DNA from: Paralithodes platypus
Lineage: Eukaryota; Arthropoda; Malacostraca; Decapoda; Lithodidae
NCBI GenBank assembly: GCA_032716605.1
Contig: JAVRFV010002317.1
Location: forward strand, 1 to 64,000
Reading direction: 5' to 3'
Length of the DNA stretch: 64,000 nt
Positions within the stretch are counted from its first letter, which is position 1; each line of letters begins with the position of its first letter. The notes under the pieces were generated by a model. It saw nothing but the letters and a program-made list of their open reading frames with translations. It was not told the origin of the DNA and searched no databases. This document shows, in pieces, positions 11,772 through 22,637 of the stretch. Both the position numbers and the translations under genes were made by a program.

Positions 11772-12534
11772 GGTGTTCCAGTAATGCTTTTCATAAATTA
11801 TATGGTGGACTCATCAGACAAAAATAAGAATACATTACTCTATGAACATGAGGTTGAGTATTTATAATAACGGAGTTATTACACGATTTATGTTAACGAT
11901 AGATACAATGCCATTCAGTCCAAGGGGTAATGTTGCCATTTTAGTGGATTATATCCATTTGGCCTTCGCTATCGCTTGCTAGCCTCAAGATAGTGAGCAG
12001 TAGCGATCTGGCTTTTCGGGAGGAAAAAATGTCCGGCTTCGCCGGATTTGATTTTTCTACCGGCGAAGCCGGACATATTTTTCTACCGAAAAGTCAGATC
12101 GCTACTGCTCACTATCTTGAGGCTAGCAAGCGATAGCGAAGGCCAAATGGATATAATCCACTAAAATGGCAACATTACCCCTTGGACTGAATGGCATTGT
12201 ATCTATCGTTAACTTAAATCGTGTTGTTGTTGTTGTTGTTGTTGTTCCCCAAGCTGCCTGGCTGAACAGCCCCAAGGCCCCAAACAAGGCCAAGGCCATA
12301 ACCGAGCGCGCCCCCACAGAACCCTCCCTGCCGACCACAATAAAGCCGGAGTGACCAAAGCCACTCCATGGCGGGGAGCTGAGGAGGGTGCGGAAACGCC
12401 CGGGAAACTCGCGTAATCGTGTAATAACTCCGTTATTATAAATACTCAACCTCATGTTCATAGAGTAATTTATTCTTATTTTTGTCTGATGAGTCCACCA
12501 TATAATTTATGAAAAGCATTACTGGAACACCCTG
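11769..12534. mobile_element. Near-perfect palindromic transposon (mariner-like foldback)
   Basis: Starts CAGGGTGTTCCAGTAATG and ends CATTACTGGAACACCCTG, flanked by TA. The left arm (11769 to about 12044) is mirrored base for base by the right arm (about 12060 to 12534), apart from a SINE1 inserted at 12224-12414. The loop is about 15 bases. No ORF belongs to the element. The ends and TA flanks fit a Tc1/mariner-type non-autonomous element. Confidence 0.85.
12224..12414 (-). mobile_element. SINE1, 5'-truncated, inside the palindrome, with 7-bp target duplication
   Basis: The tail reads (GTT)n on +. AATCGTG occurs at 12217-12223 and 12415-12421 on either side, and once at the matching place in the other arm, so it is a target-site duplication. 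191 bp. Confidence 0.85.
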
Positions 12535-12785
12535 TATATAAAGTGGGAAGGGGGGGTAAAATAATATATAAATAAGATTTGAGAAAAATGTCAACTCATA
12601 AGATCCAGTCCTGGAAGATTTGTTCAACCTACTATAATATCCGGTCAACAACAAATTTCTGATCAGGCTGAAATTTATATTAGCCCGGTATATTGGATCA
12701 GGCTGGAAGATTTAGTCAGGTCAGATCGCACACAAGATCTGATCAGCATAGACCCTGAACACTCAGAGCTGGTCCTATACCCTGT

Positions 12786-12985
12786 TCCAAGTAAGTAGGC
12801 CAGAATCTAACCTCTGTAACTCGAATGAACTACAGTACTGTAGATTACTTGGGTTGTAAATTTCCACACCTATTTCCTGGTGACCCTTCCCAAATTGTAG
12901 GAAATATTAGCTTGATTAGTCTAGTTGTTTGTGAGGAGTTATAAAGGTTAGTGGTTAAGAGTGTTGGCCTACTTATTTGGAACAA
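12786..12985. mobile_element. J foldback element, diverged copy
   Basis: The ends 'aagtaagtaggccagaatctaacctc' and 'ttggcctacttatttgg' are inverted. The core 'ggaaatattagcttgattagtctagttg' matches J at 34085-34300. Confidence 0.6.
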
Positions 12986-13124
12986 GATATTGTAGCTTGA
13001 AATAATTATGTGTCTACCAGCTACACATTAGAATAATTCAGAGGACACTAGGTTAGAGCGTGTAAGTTCTGTACGAGATATCCTAGGTTCGAATCCTGGG
13101 AGAATCTCATATTTTCAATAATTT

Positions 13125-14520
13125 TATTTGGGAGTTATTGGTGTTAAGAACAATGTTAGAAATAATGACAGGCCCCCGCAGAGATGTGGCACAACTAGCA
13201 GTCAATGAGTCTTACCTCCTCCAAGGACAGTAATATAAGGAGTATGACAAGGGGGAAGAGACAACATCAGCAGTGACGCTCAGACAACAACCAGTCACCA
13301 TCATGTCCTGATTGGTCTCACCATGCAAGACATTTCAGGAACCTGGAGAAGAAAAAAGGAGGGAGAGTAGGAAACAAAAAAAGATGAACATGCAGTTTAC
13401 ACAATAATCTCTGGTAGGATTTCTAATTTGTGTTGGTCTATGATGTTGGGTCAGCCAGTACATTTCCATCCATGCCAATTACTTCACTTAATGACCAGGG
13501 ACCAGGTACCCAAAGAGGCATAACAATAAATTAACAGCTTAATCCTTGCTTACTTCATGCTCAGGAAATCTAGCATATTGTAAGTTATAAAATGCAGTTG
13601 ACTTAATGCAGGATCAGTTTTTAACACTACACTCCCTTGATTGAAAGGGCTAGGGCAGCCCTTGTTGCAAAGATTTTTACTTGACATTTGCCATGATATG
13701 ATTTTGAGTATTAATGGTGCTATAAGTGTGATATCAACATTAAGAATAGGGTGACTGGAGAGAAAGGGGCATTGTAAATGTTTTGAGTCTCTGGCCCCCG
13801 ACTTCCCAAATTATGGGTTAGGAGTTCTCTACCCATGTGGTAGAGGAAATATAAGAATATGCCCCACATGTCTACTATATGTTGTAAGCAAGGATGACGT
13901 AAGTCTGGGCCACTGTTCATTGTATTTAGTCTATTTCAGCCTCATGGTAGCTACGGGACACCAGAGCGCCATACCTAGTCTCTGGAATGGCTGCCTTGGG
14001 GCATTTGGGGTGGTTCGGCGGACTTTGAAGTTGACTGTGGTGAATCAACCTAAAACTTCGACAAGGTAAGCTATAAATTCTAATCACCCTGATGAATGCA
14101 CTTATCAGTGGAAGGATATTTATAGCTGTATGAATCCATAAGGGAGTGAAGGCAGACATTATGACATAGAAAATACAGCATAGTAGCATTGGTACCATCA
14201 GATAAGACATTTAACTATAATTATAATCCCAAAAGAAATTTGTCTTAAAGTTGACGAGATGGCATGTCAATATGAGTTCAATGAGTTCCCATATCAATTA
14301 ACCACTTTGGTATGGATGATGCCATTATTCAATATATTCTGGATATTAGTAGATAATTTTATTCAGCTTAAGAAGAAAGTTTAGTAATCAGGTGTATTTT
14401 ATCTCCATTAATTCTTTGACTATCATAAATCCTTCTAATCGTCTAATGATAGAACAAATAGCACAACACTAGAAGCACAACACAAATGAAGGAAAATGTA
14501 AAACCAAAAGAAAAACTGAA
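13125..14520. other. Intergenic, no gene; one short dispersed repeat
   Basis: Contains at 13628-13665 'ctcccttgattgaaagggctagggc', a short repeat also at 26952, 29520 and 33252. A piece at 14220-14400 resembles the arms at 3570-4140. No coding signal. Confidence 0.4.
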
Positions 14521-14945
14521 AACAAAACTAAGAGCCATTCACAAACCTTCACCAACTGTAAATAAAAACAACGAGGCATTCACACACCTTCACCAACTAT
14601 AAACAAAAACAGAGCCATTCACACAACTTCACCAACTATAAACAAAAACAGAGCCATTCACACACCTTCACCAACTGTAAACAAAAACAAAGAGGCATTC
14701 ACACACCTTCACCAACTGTAAACAAAAACAAAGGCATTCACACACCTTCACCAACTATAAACAAAAACAGAGCCATCCACACACCTTCACCAACTGTAAA
14801 CAAAAACAAAGAGGCATTCACACACCTTCACCAACTATAAACAAAAACAGAGCCATCCACACACCTTCACCAACTGTAAACAAAAACAAAGCCATTCACA
14901 CACCTTCACCAACTGTAAACAAAAACAAAGAGCCATTCACACACA

Positions 14946-15115
14946 CCTTAATTAAAATGTAAAACTTGCAAACAAAGTCAAACCAAAACTGGGACAAAGA
15001 CAATATAAAGTCAAAACAACATATCAAAATCGCTATGTGGAAACAACGCTTACTAAAATAAAATTTATGAAATGAAAGTACACAATCCACCACATAGGGT
15101 GTACATTACTACATT
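14946..15115 (-). mobile_element. X repeat fragment, first copy in the minisatellite
   Basis: AAAATGTAAAACTTGCAAAC to CACATAGGGTGTACATTACT, reverse orientation. Confidence 0.8.
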
Positions 15116-15240
15116 ACTTCACCAACTGTAAACAAAAACAAAGAGCCATTCACACACACCTTCACCAACTGTAAACAAAAACAAAGCCATTCACACACCT
15201 TCACCAACTGTAAACAAAAACAAAGAGCCATTCACACACA

Positions 15241-15410
15241 CCTTAATTAAAATGTAAAACTTGCAAACAAAGTCAAACCAAAACTGGGACAAAGACAATA
15301 TAAAGTCAAAACAACATATCAAAATCGCTATGTGGAAACAACGCTTACTAAAATAAAATTTATGAAATGAAAAACACAATCCACCACATAGGGTGTACAT
15401 TACTACATTA
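15241..15410 (-). mobile_element. X repeat fragment, second copy in the minisatellite
   Basis: Nearly identical to 14946-15115; differs by a 2-3 base indel near 15370. Same truncation point, so it arose by duplication and not by a second insertion. Confidence 0.8.
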
Positions 15411-15481
15411 CTTCACCAACTGTAAACAAAAACAAAGAGCCATTCACACACACCTTCACCAACTGTATACAAAAACATAAG

Positions 15482-16019
15482 AGGGCGGGTGCCCAACCCC
15501 AAAAGAGGTTGAAATAGGGGAGCTATCCCCCCGCCAAAGGCAGCTTTCTAGGGCCTTTCCCAGCTGATGCTGAGAGGATTGGGTTCTAGTCATGTGGTGA
15601 TGGGCTGGTCTATCAGAGTGAGAGCCGAGCATTCTCTGTCATACCCACAGCTTACTCTGACTGTTCCTTTCACTTATATATTATCTAGAACTCAAGTGGC
15701 GGTTGTCTCTTCCATGGATTGACCTTTCTACTGCCAACCTAGAGGTTGGCAGACTGGGAGCCAAAGCGTCACATTTTTTCCTTTGCCCCTCAACTTTCCC
15801 TTCATAATTGTTAAAGGGCACAGGGCCCTGGGTGGGGCTTTGGTGTCCCGGGCGTTTCCGCACCCTCCTCAGACCCTCGCTTGGGAGTGGCTTCGGTCAC
15901 CTGGGCTTGCTTAGTGGTAAAGCTGGAAGGATTCTGTGAAGGCGCTTGGTTATGGCCTTGGCCTTGCTCGGGACCTTGGGGCTGCTCGGTCAGACAGCCT
16001 GGGCAACAACAACAACAAA
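15482..16019 (+). mobile_element. SINE1, full-length, inserted in the minisatellite
   Basis: The 5' end is GGGCGGGTGCCCAACCCC and the 3' end GGGCAACAACAACAAC. It splits the 41-bp array into 14525-15478 and 16020-16290. Confidence 0.8.
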
Positions 16020-16290
16020 ACATAAGCCATTCATACATCTTCACAAACTGTAAACAAAGAGCCGTTAACACACCTTCACCAACTGTAAACAACACAAAGA
16101 GCCATTCATACAACTTCACAAACTGTAAAAAAAAAAAAAAAAAAAAAAATCATACATACTTTCCCAGACTGTAAACAAGAACCATTCACACACCTTTACA
16201 AACTGTCAGAACACAAAGAGCCATTCACAAACCTTCAACAAATTGTAAATAAAACAAAGAGCCATTCATACACCTTCACATACTATTTCA
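16020..16290. repeat. Minisatellite, continuation of the 41-bp array
   Basis: More diverged units (ACAAACTGTAAACAAAGAGCC), with a poly(A) tract at 16127-16149. Confidence 0.8.
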
Positions 16291-16616
16291 CACACACTCA
16301 CTCTAGGTACAAATATAAAATATGGACTCGTTTTCTTTCCAAGATACTTTTTTCTGAAACTAACATTATATAGCAGGCAAATGTCAGACAAAATAAAAAT
16401 AACATTCATAAATTTATTTATAAAAAGTAGAAAGATATTGAAGCTCAGGAAAATTACTTACAAAAATTGGTTTGGACAGTGAAGATAGATACCTTACATA
16501 CTAGATACATTAAAATATTACAAATAAACAAATAGACCTCATCATACTAGATCTAAACAAAACAAATCTTGACAAAAATGCAGATCATATGTGTTGTAAA
16601 AGGCACAAACTCAGCT

Positions 16617-16800
16617 TAGTTTTTCTATGTGCATGAAGGAGACAAAAGGCTAAACTGCCAGTGACAAGTGTACCCCCCAAAGTTGAACGAGTGATAGAAA
16701 GCCATATTTAAGGTACGTTAGAGTCAAAATGTCTGGACACACGTAGCTTGTAGCATTGTAAGTCATAGGATGAGGGAAAGACAGATTAAGGGCGATGATG
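16617..16800 (-). mobile_element. LINE C 3' end, diverged fragment
   Basis: 'ctatgtgcatgaaggagacaaaaggc' to 'gatgagggaaagacagatta' matches the 3' end of LINE C at 48165-48330. 16300-16616 shows nothing recognisable. Confidence 0.65.
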
Positions 16801-16939
16801 TGTGATAAAAAACTTTACTGTAAAAGGAACAACCAAAGGTCATATCAATAGTTCGCTGAAAACCATGATAATACTTGATGTGAAATAGAGCATATACTTG
16901 ACATTTCTACAACATGAAACTATACAGTAAGTACTTTCC

Positions 16940-17227
16940 TTAACCCCTCCAGTCCCAGCGACGACTATAGCCGTCAATAGATAAGCCACTCCATAGTCCC
17001 AGCGACGATTATAGCCGTCAGTAATGTACTTTTCTTGAAACTGCCTGCACAAGGCCTTTTTTTGTTTTTAAGTCTTGGAAAAAGAAAAAAAAGAAAAGGA
17101 AAAGTGATAGATCCATTCTTGCCTTATCTCTTGAGGTGAAAAGGTGGTCTCTCCTGTCATTTTGGCCACAGTGCTTGGGACTGCTGGGGACTTTTATTAC
17201 TGTATCCTACGGTACTCAATGGGTTAA
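16940..17227. mobile_element. TTAA-flanked MITE with an internal repeat
   Basis: TTAA at 16940-16943 and 17224-17227. The ends CCCCTCCAGTCCC and ACTCAATGGG are weakly inverted. 'agtcccagcgacgattatagccgtca' occurs twice, 53 bp apart. 280 bp. Confidence 0.6.
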
Positions 17228-17689
17228 CCAGGCAAAAAGTTTACTCTATTAGCAGCTGATTTCTCTATAATGGTAAAATATAAAACTGTTATGTCTGTAT
17301 CAAATCAATGGCAAATTTTCACAATTAACACTATATCTGGCTACAAAACTATTGTAACAATTGAATAATTAAGATATATGTAAGTACATTTCTCCCCAGC
17401 ATAAAACATATATAAAAAAACACAGACTATAGTTAAAACTTACTAGATATACACAAGGCCAGTCAAGGAACTTAAAATTACACTGCTTATGAGTAAGGTA
17501 TTTGACAAACTATTAATTATGATTGCATATGATAAGTTCTAAAATGATCCATAAACTACAAACCACTAAACTTGGCTTGTGATGCACTGTACAAATAATT
17601 AAGCTACAATAATAGTAGCATAACCGCAGACAGTGTACAGTTGCCCACACAAGTTCTGTTCCTTGTTGTGATATCATGTATGTATGTAT

Positions 17690-17965
17690 ATACTCTGTCT
17701 TAAGTCGGCCACCCCCAGAAAAAGAAAAGAAAAAAAAAAAAAAAAAAAAAAAAAATGGTGAATGGGCATACATAATGAATACATACAGTAAATACCTGTA
17801 CATACAAATACACATATATACTCAGGCACATGCCCTATAGCTGGGCGTGGCCGACTTGAGACAGAGCCCGAACAGAAATAACATATAAAATTCCAATTCT
17901 TAGGGTCCGGGACCACTTTCGTGTTTCCTCGCCCCTTTCTCCGTCTCGTCAAGTAAGTGAATTTT
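17690..17965 (-). mobile_element. N module copy
   Basis: Inverse of 9967-10140 (ATTCACTTACTAGACGAGAC at its start in element orientation), followed by tail sequence with a long poly(A) tract at 17725-17755. 17228-17689 has no recognised feature. Confidence 0.6.
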
Positions 17966-18134
17966 ACAAGGGGAGGAGGATTCCTAGTCCCCTTCCCCCA
18001 TGTACAAACACAAATTAGTACTGCATTAATGAATTACAAGTGTGGTTTCTATCAATTTTCAGTTGGCTAATCAGACGAGTCAACTACTGCATAAGAAACT
18101 ACACCCGTAATTGAAACCTGCGCATTATATTTCC

Positions 18135-18615
18135 ATATTAATTAAAATGCAAAACTTGCAAACAAAACAAACCAAAACTGGGACAAGGACAATATAAAGC
18201 CAAATTAAATTATCAAAATCGTTATATGGAAACAACGCTTACTAAAATGAAAATTATTAAATAAAAGAACACAATCCACCACATAGGGTGTACATTACTA
18301 CATGAGCAATTAATCTGTTTCCCAAGCAAACTAATCGCACATATAGCAACGCACTATCGTCACGTTAAGGAATTAGTCAAGTTTGGGAAGTCCGGGACGT
18401 TCTGGTATTTTTTTTACTAAACTCTGCATGAATACAAAAATTACATGTTAAATGTCAAAATATTATTTAAAATCAAATTTGCAACATGACAAGACATTAA
18501 CAATAGTACAAAATACAAATATTGATAAGATAGCTATACTATTACAAAATAATATATAAAATACAGTACAGCACTCACTAACGATAGTGCTATCGGGTAG
18601 GTAATATAAGAATTA
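18135..18615 (-). mobile_element. X repeat, long form
   Basis: From AAAATGCAAAACTTGCAAAC through CCACATAGGGTGTACATTAC and GGGACGTTCTGG to TAGTGCTATCGGGTAGGTA. About 480 bp with no ORF. Its far end matches 44925-45000. Confidence 0.8.
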
Positions 18616-18812
18616 AAATGTAAAACTTGCAAACTAAACAAACAATATAAGATAATATAAGATCACGGACAGGAACATAACTTACATGGGTAATTGTACA
18701 TTTTTCCATAGTATTTGCAACTTAATACTAATGAACACAAGGCACTGACTGGGAATGTTGTATTATTTTGTTTCCATACAATACTGTTTCTTTACCAGTC
18801 ACTTATAGTATT

Positions 18813-19023
18813 AAGGCAGTGTTACACAAAACTATTTTTCTGTCAATTTTTCCGGACAAAAGTAGTTTGGCAGCTTCAGAATTCAAGGTTTATTGGAATT
18901 CAGCCACCCAACATACTCTAGAAGCAGCTTAGTTGCTGATTCAATTACGAAAGAGCCTCAAAATATTGCGACAACAAATTTGCTCATGGAAAATTGCCGG
19001 AAAACGCGCTTGTGTGACAACGG
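18813..19023. mobile_element. M foldback element
   Basis: The ends 'ggcagtgttacacaa' and 'cttgtgtgacaacggct' and the inner 'caatttttccgg' / 'ccatggaaaattgccgg' form inverted repeats. A relative at 61935-62130 keeps 'ggcagtgtcacacaag' and 'agttgctgattc'. Looks like a hAT-type MITE. Confidence 0.6.
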
Positions 19024-19077
19024 CTGTAAATGGAGAATCCCTCTTCACAAAATCTAGTGGTAGTCAATAACAATATG

Positions 19078-19205
19078 TATGTATATGTACTCAGAATCAG
19101 GGTCGGAGTACATACATGGAAATGTACTGTACGTGTACAGTATATACTCAGGCACATACCCCATAGCTGGGGGGTGGCCGACTCGAGACAGAGCCAATAT
19201 ATCAT
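19078..19205 (-). mobile_element. N module fragment
   Basis: 'tatactcaggcacataccccatagctggggggtggccgactc' matches 17815-17865. Confidence 0.55.
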
Positions 19206-19489
19206 TTAATGCTTATCAGAATAGAATATATTATTGATACATGTAAAGGTAAACTGAAAATGTAAACATTAACTGTTGAACTGATGAGGGTCTGTGAGGC
19301 AGATGAAGGATGTGCGTCATGAACTGAAACATCATTGGAGTCACAACTTCATATCCCGGGAAATTCAAATTTTTGCTGTCAAACATTACTGAAGACAGAT
19401 GAATGTAAGTGAAATAATTGTTTTAAATGCTTACCTCATAAGATTCCACATCAATGTTGACTATAAAAGTTGATGGATAAGAGCTTATG

Positions 19490-19690
19490 TATTAATGGCT
19501 TTCCCAAATTGACTAATTCCTTGAATGTGACAATAGTGCGATAGTACTGTACATTGATTGTGTTCTTTTATTTCAAATTTTATTTTATTAAGCGTTATTT
19601 CCATATAGCGATTTTGATTAGTTCCTTTGCGTTTATCTTGTGTCGTCCCAGTTTTGGTTTGTTTATTTTGCAAGTTTTACATTATAATCA
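19490..19690 (+). mobile_element. X repeat copy, internal deletion
   Basis: 'cccaaattgactaattccttgaa' to GCAAGTTTTACATTATAAT, lacking the middle 'tgtagtaatgtacacc' block. Confidence 0.75.
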
Positions 19691-20324
19691 TGTGCAATTA
19701 GTTTGCTTGGGAAACAGATTAACTTGCTCATGTAGTAATGTACACCCTATGTGGTTGATTGTGTTCTTTTATTTATAAATTATTATTTTGCTTAACCCAT
19801 TGACTGCGGGAAATGTAGTACTAACGTTTGGGCAAGTTACAGCAATTTACAGGCTTTAAAAGCCTGTAAAAGCCGTAGAAATAGAGTGTCAGTGGGCGGG
19901 ACCGCGAAGGGCCCACCTCCGACAGTCAGCACGTCCAGCCGTGCACGGAGGCAAACTGTGGTCCCAGACCCGGGTCTCAGCAGTGCTGCCAAAGGCAAAA
20001 GAGCTCTACATTGCTAATAAATAGCGGGTTTTCCCCAATGTCTATGGTAGCGCTGCGGGTGATCCCCGCGAGCTACAAAGCTCGTTCTGGTGTCATTTTG
20101 AAGCTACAGTATTTTCGCCTAATTTTCGGCAGAATACATTCTTTTCATGCAGACACTTGATTAATCATTCAAGAGTGCCTGAATATGCCCTAACTAGCCC
20201 AAATATGCCCGCACTGAATGGGTTAAGCGTTGTTTCCCCATAGCGATTTTGGTAATTTTTTTCCTTTTTACCGTGTTCGTCCAAGTTTTGGTTTGTTTAT
20301 TTGCAAGTTTTACATTATAATTTA
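19691..20324 (+). mobile_element. X repeat copy interrupted by a TTAA MITE
   Basis: The X left part runs to 'tattattttgc' at 19791, then TTAA, a 427-bp insert, and TTAA, and X resumes 'gcgttgtttccccatagcg' at 20227. Removing insert and one TTAA rebuilds the X sequence. Confidence 0.8.
19792..20226. mobile_element. TTAA-flanked MITE inside X
   Basis: The ends CCCATTGACTGCGGG and CCCGCACTGAATGGG are inverted repeats, flanked by TTAA at both sides. 427 bp, non-coding, with a GC-rich middle. Confidence 0.8.
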
Positions 20325-20334
20325 CTGGTCTTTG

Positions 20335-20452
20335 TCTGGTAATTTTATTTTATTAAGCTTTATTACCACATAGCGATTTTGATAAGTTCTTTTGCGTTTA
20401 TCTTGTATCGTCCAAGTTTTGGTTTGTTTATTTTGCAAGATTTACATCATAA
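20335..20452 (+). mobile_element. X repeat 3' fragment
   Basis: 'attttattaagctttattaccacatagcg' to 'tttgcaagatttacatcataa'. Confidence 0.75.
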
Positions 20453-20764
20453 ATATATTGATAGCAGCAATGTCATCAGCTGGCTACCGGACAACTCAAC
20501 CAATAGCTCTCAACTACTGGCAAATTACTCACTGCCTACTAAACTCTCAAAATATGACAAAGCCTTTCATTTTATTTTGGATTTCATTAGATGATTATAT
20601 TTAGTTTAGAAAGGACATATGAGAATCAAAGGATTAATTCCGATAGTTTTCATGTCTACAAATCCTAGCGCTGAACAAAGTAACCTTAAAGAGTTCTAGT
20701 CCTAACCTAACTTGAGGGGGCCCACCTCGTTGATTTTTTCTCTCTGTCTCCCTCTCTCTCGGGG

Positions 20765-20871
20765 TTGTATCCATTCGGCCCCATTCAGCTTACTGTTTTA
20801 AGACGATTATCCCCATCCAGGTGAGGATAAACGTCTTAAACAGTAGGCTGAATGGGTCCGAATGGATACAA
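20765..20871. repeat. Long hairpin, about 47-bp arms
   Basis: Arm 20765-20811 (TTGTATCCATTCGGCCCCAT...) pairs with 20824-20871 (...ATGGGTCCGAATGGATACAA) with about three mismatches and a 12-base loop. Flanked by CT-rich and GA-rich tracts that extend the symmetry. A MITE or a hairpin-forming transcript. 20872-21558 has no other feature. Confidence 0.75.
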
Positions 20872-21558
20872 GCCAGAGAAAGAGAGAAAAATAGAGAACA
20901 ATAATCAGGTGACCCCCCTTAACATTATTGAAGTAGTTGTGACTGGTTGAGGGCTACTGGTCGAGTTGTCCGGTCAGCTTATCAGATATATACAGTATTG
21001 CACTTTTCAGGTAAAGGTAACGTCTTGAGGGTTCACTGGAATAACATTACTGTAGCCACTATGGAAAAAAAAAAAAAAAAAAAAAGGGGATTGGGCCAGA
21101 GTAAATAGATAGATAGATAGCCATCATGGGTTGCTGTGATCATTCACCATAGAATAAGCAGCAGGATTTTTAACTGCATTCATTATGCAGTACAGTACAG
21201 TACAAATATTCATTAACTGTACAGTACGGTAGTCATTTATAGGACACACAAATTTGTTTTCTAGTAGCAAGCCCAAAAATACTACTAAAAATGTCCTCAA
21301 TTGATGGCAAGATGTTCCCATACCTCTGGATACTACATAGGTATATACCAGACAGAGTTATTTTCAGCTCTAGAATACCTTATGTTGGGATTGTATTGAT
21401 ATTAACCGAGTACTTTTAATTTTTTTATACACAACATTAGGACAGGACACTGAAACCGTACCTCTTATGGATCACCAAGTCTTATAAAGAGTAAGTAGAT
21501 ACTGGTATGTATGTATAAAGATAACCAAGGTAAATTGTGCAAACTTTGATTCTTCCTG

Positions 21559-21836
21559 CTACTGTTGTTTACAATCTTCAGTCCTCATGGGTTTTGAGGG
21601 AAGGTAGTATTTAGAGTAATCCTTGTTTTCCTTGTTGAGAGTTTTCCACATGGGGACCTTGTCAGCGGTGGCAGCCTTATCTGTGTCCTGGATGGGTTTG
21701 AACCCTGGGAGGCGCTCTACTCGCACCTGGGGCTTAGAAACGGGAGGGAAGGATTGTGAACCCCCAGTTGCTGGCTCACTCGGGGGGGCTTCTTGAAATC
21801 TTCTTGGCTGGCAGAGATGGAGGATTCTTCCACATC
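21559..21836 (-). CDS. Last exon: basic tail ending in CaaX-type CKQQ, with a frameshift in a C run
   Basis: The acceptor is CTTGTTCAG. The phase set by exon 8 gives [18 protein letters not shown]. In that frame the raw sequence then diverges and stops early. After a seven-C run (G run at 21782-21788 on +) the other frame is open for about 75 codons: [20 protein letters not shown], then [22 protein letters not shown] and the C-terminus RTEDCKQQ, with TAG at 21559-21561. One C missing from the assembly would restore the frame and make 93 codons. Cys-Lys-Gln-Gln fits a farnesylation CaaX box, comparable in form to the C-termini reported for CENP-E, CENP-F and Spindly. Confidence 0.65.
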
Positions 21837-22598
21837 CTGAACAAGAAAAGTATAACATCTTAGCTTGACAAAAAATGTATTGCCCTAGCACCAAATATCC
21901 TAATACTAATTGCAGCATACAAAACTAATACTGTACATCTCTGCTTATATTAATAGTTTATGATCATATCTGAAAATATCCCAAGGTTAATTACGCTCAA
22001 TGTAATTGATAAATACGCTCAATAATTTGATATTGATATTGATTTGGTATTGATAAATACGCTCAATGTAATGAAATAAGGCCTTTGATATTGATATTGA
22101 TATTGATTTGGTATTGATAAATACGCTCAATGTAATGAAAAAAATGTAAAAAAAAAAAAAAAATACAGATCCCAAGGTTAAGGCCTTTGATATTGATTTG
22201 GTATTGATAAATACGCTCAATGTAATTAAAAAAAATGATACTACTGTATCATAATTTACAGTACTGTGCTAAATACACCTTACTTGTTCATATATGTACA
22301 GTAAGCTAGAATCAAGCATATCAGTTAACTTACATCTTACCTAATCTGTATCCGTCACTTGGGGTCACTTGAAGCATGCTATGCTTACAGGTACCTACCC
22401 GATAGCACTATCGTTGGTGAGTCATGTATGTTTTTTGTACTTTTGTTGATATCTTGTCAAATTGCAAATTTAGCTTAATATAAAATTTTATATAAATTGT
22501 AGTTTCTTTATTCATACATAATTTAGTAAAATTTACCAGAATGTCCCGGACTTCCCATCCATCCATATGCTCAGGCCCATTCCCCACTTTTCCTATTA

Positions 22599-22637
<39 letters not shown>

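Larger units (their letters stand above)
14525..15478. repeat. Minisatellite, about 41-bp unit, with a 295-bp higher-order duplication
   Basis: The unit reads CACACCTTCACCAACTGTAA then ACAAAAACAAAGAGCCATT, repeated with small length changes. Two X fragments (14946-15115 and 15241-15410) sit 295 bp apart with the same flanking units, so X plus its neighbours was itself duplicated. The array resumes at 16020-16290 after a SINE1 insertion. Confidence 0.85.

Noticed and set aside
13040..13112. tRNA-like sequence with a perfect B box (GGTTCGAATCC)
   Set aside because: The T arm folds, but no 5' acceptor strand pairs with the 3' GAGAATC and the A box is poor. At best a tRNA-derived fragment.
14525..15478. 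Regular repeats resembling a CRISPR array
   Set aside because: Units are directly tandem, with no unique spacers, in a eukaryotic setting. It is a minisatellite.
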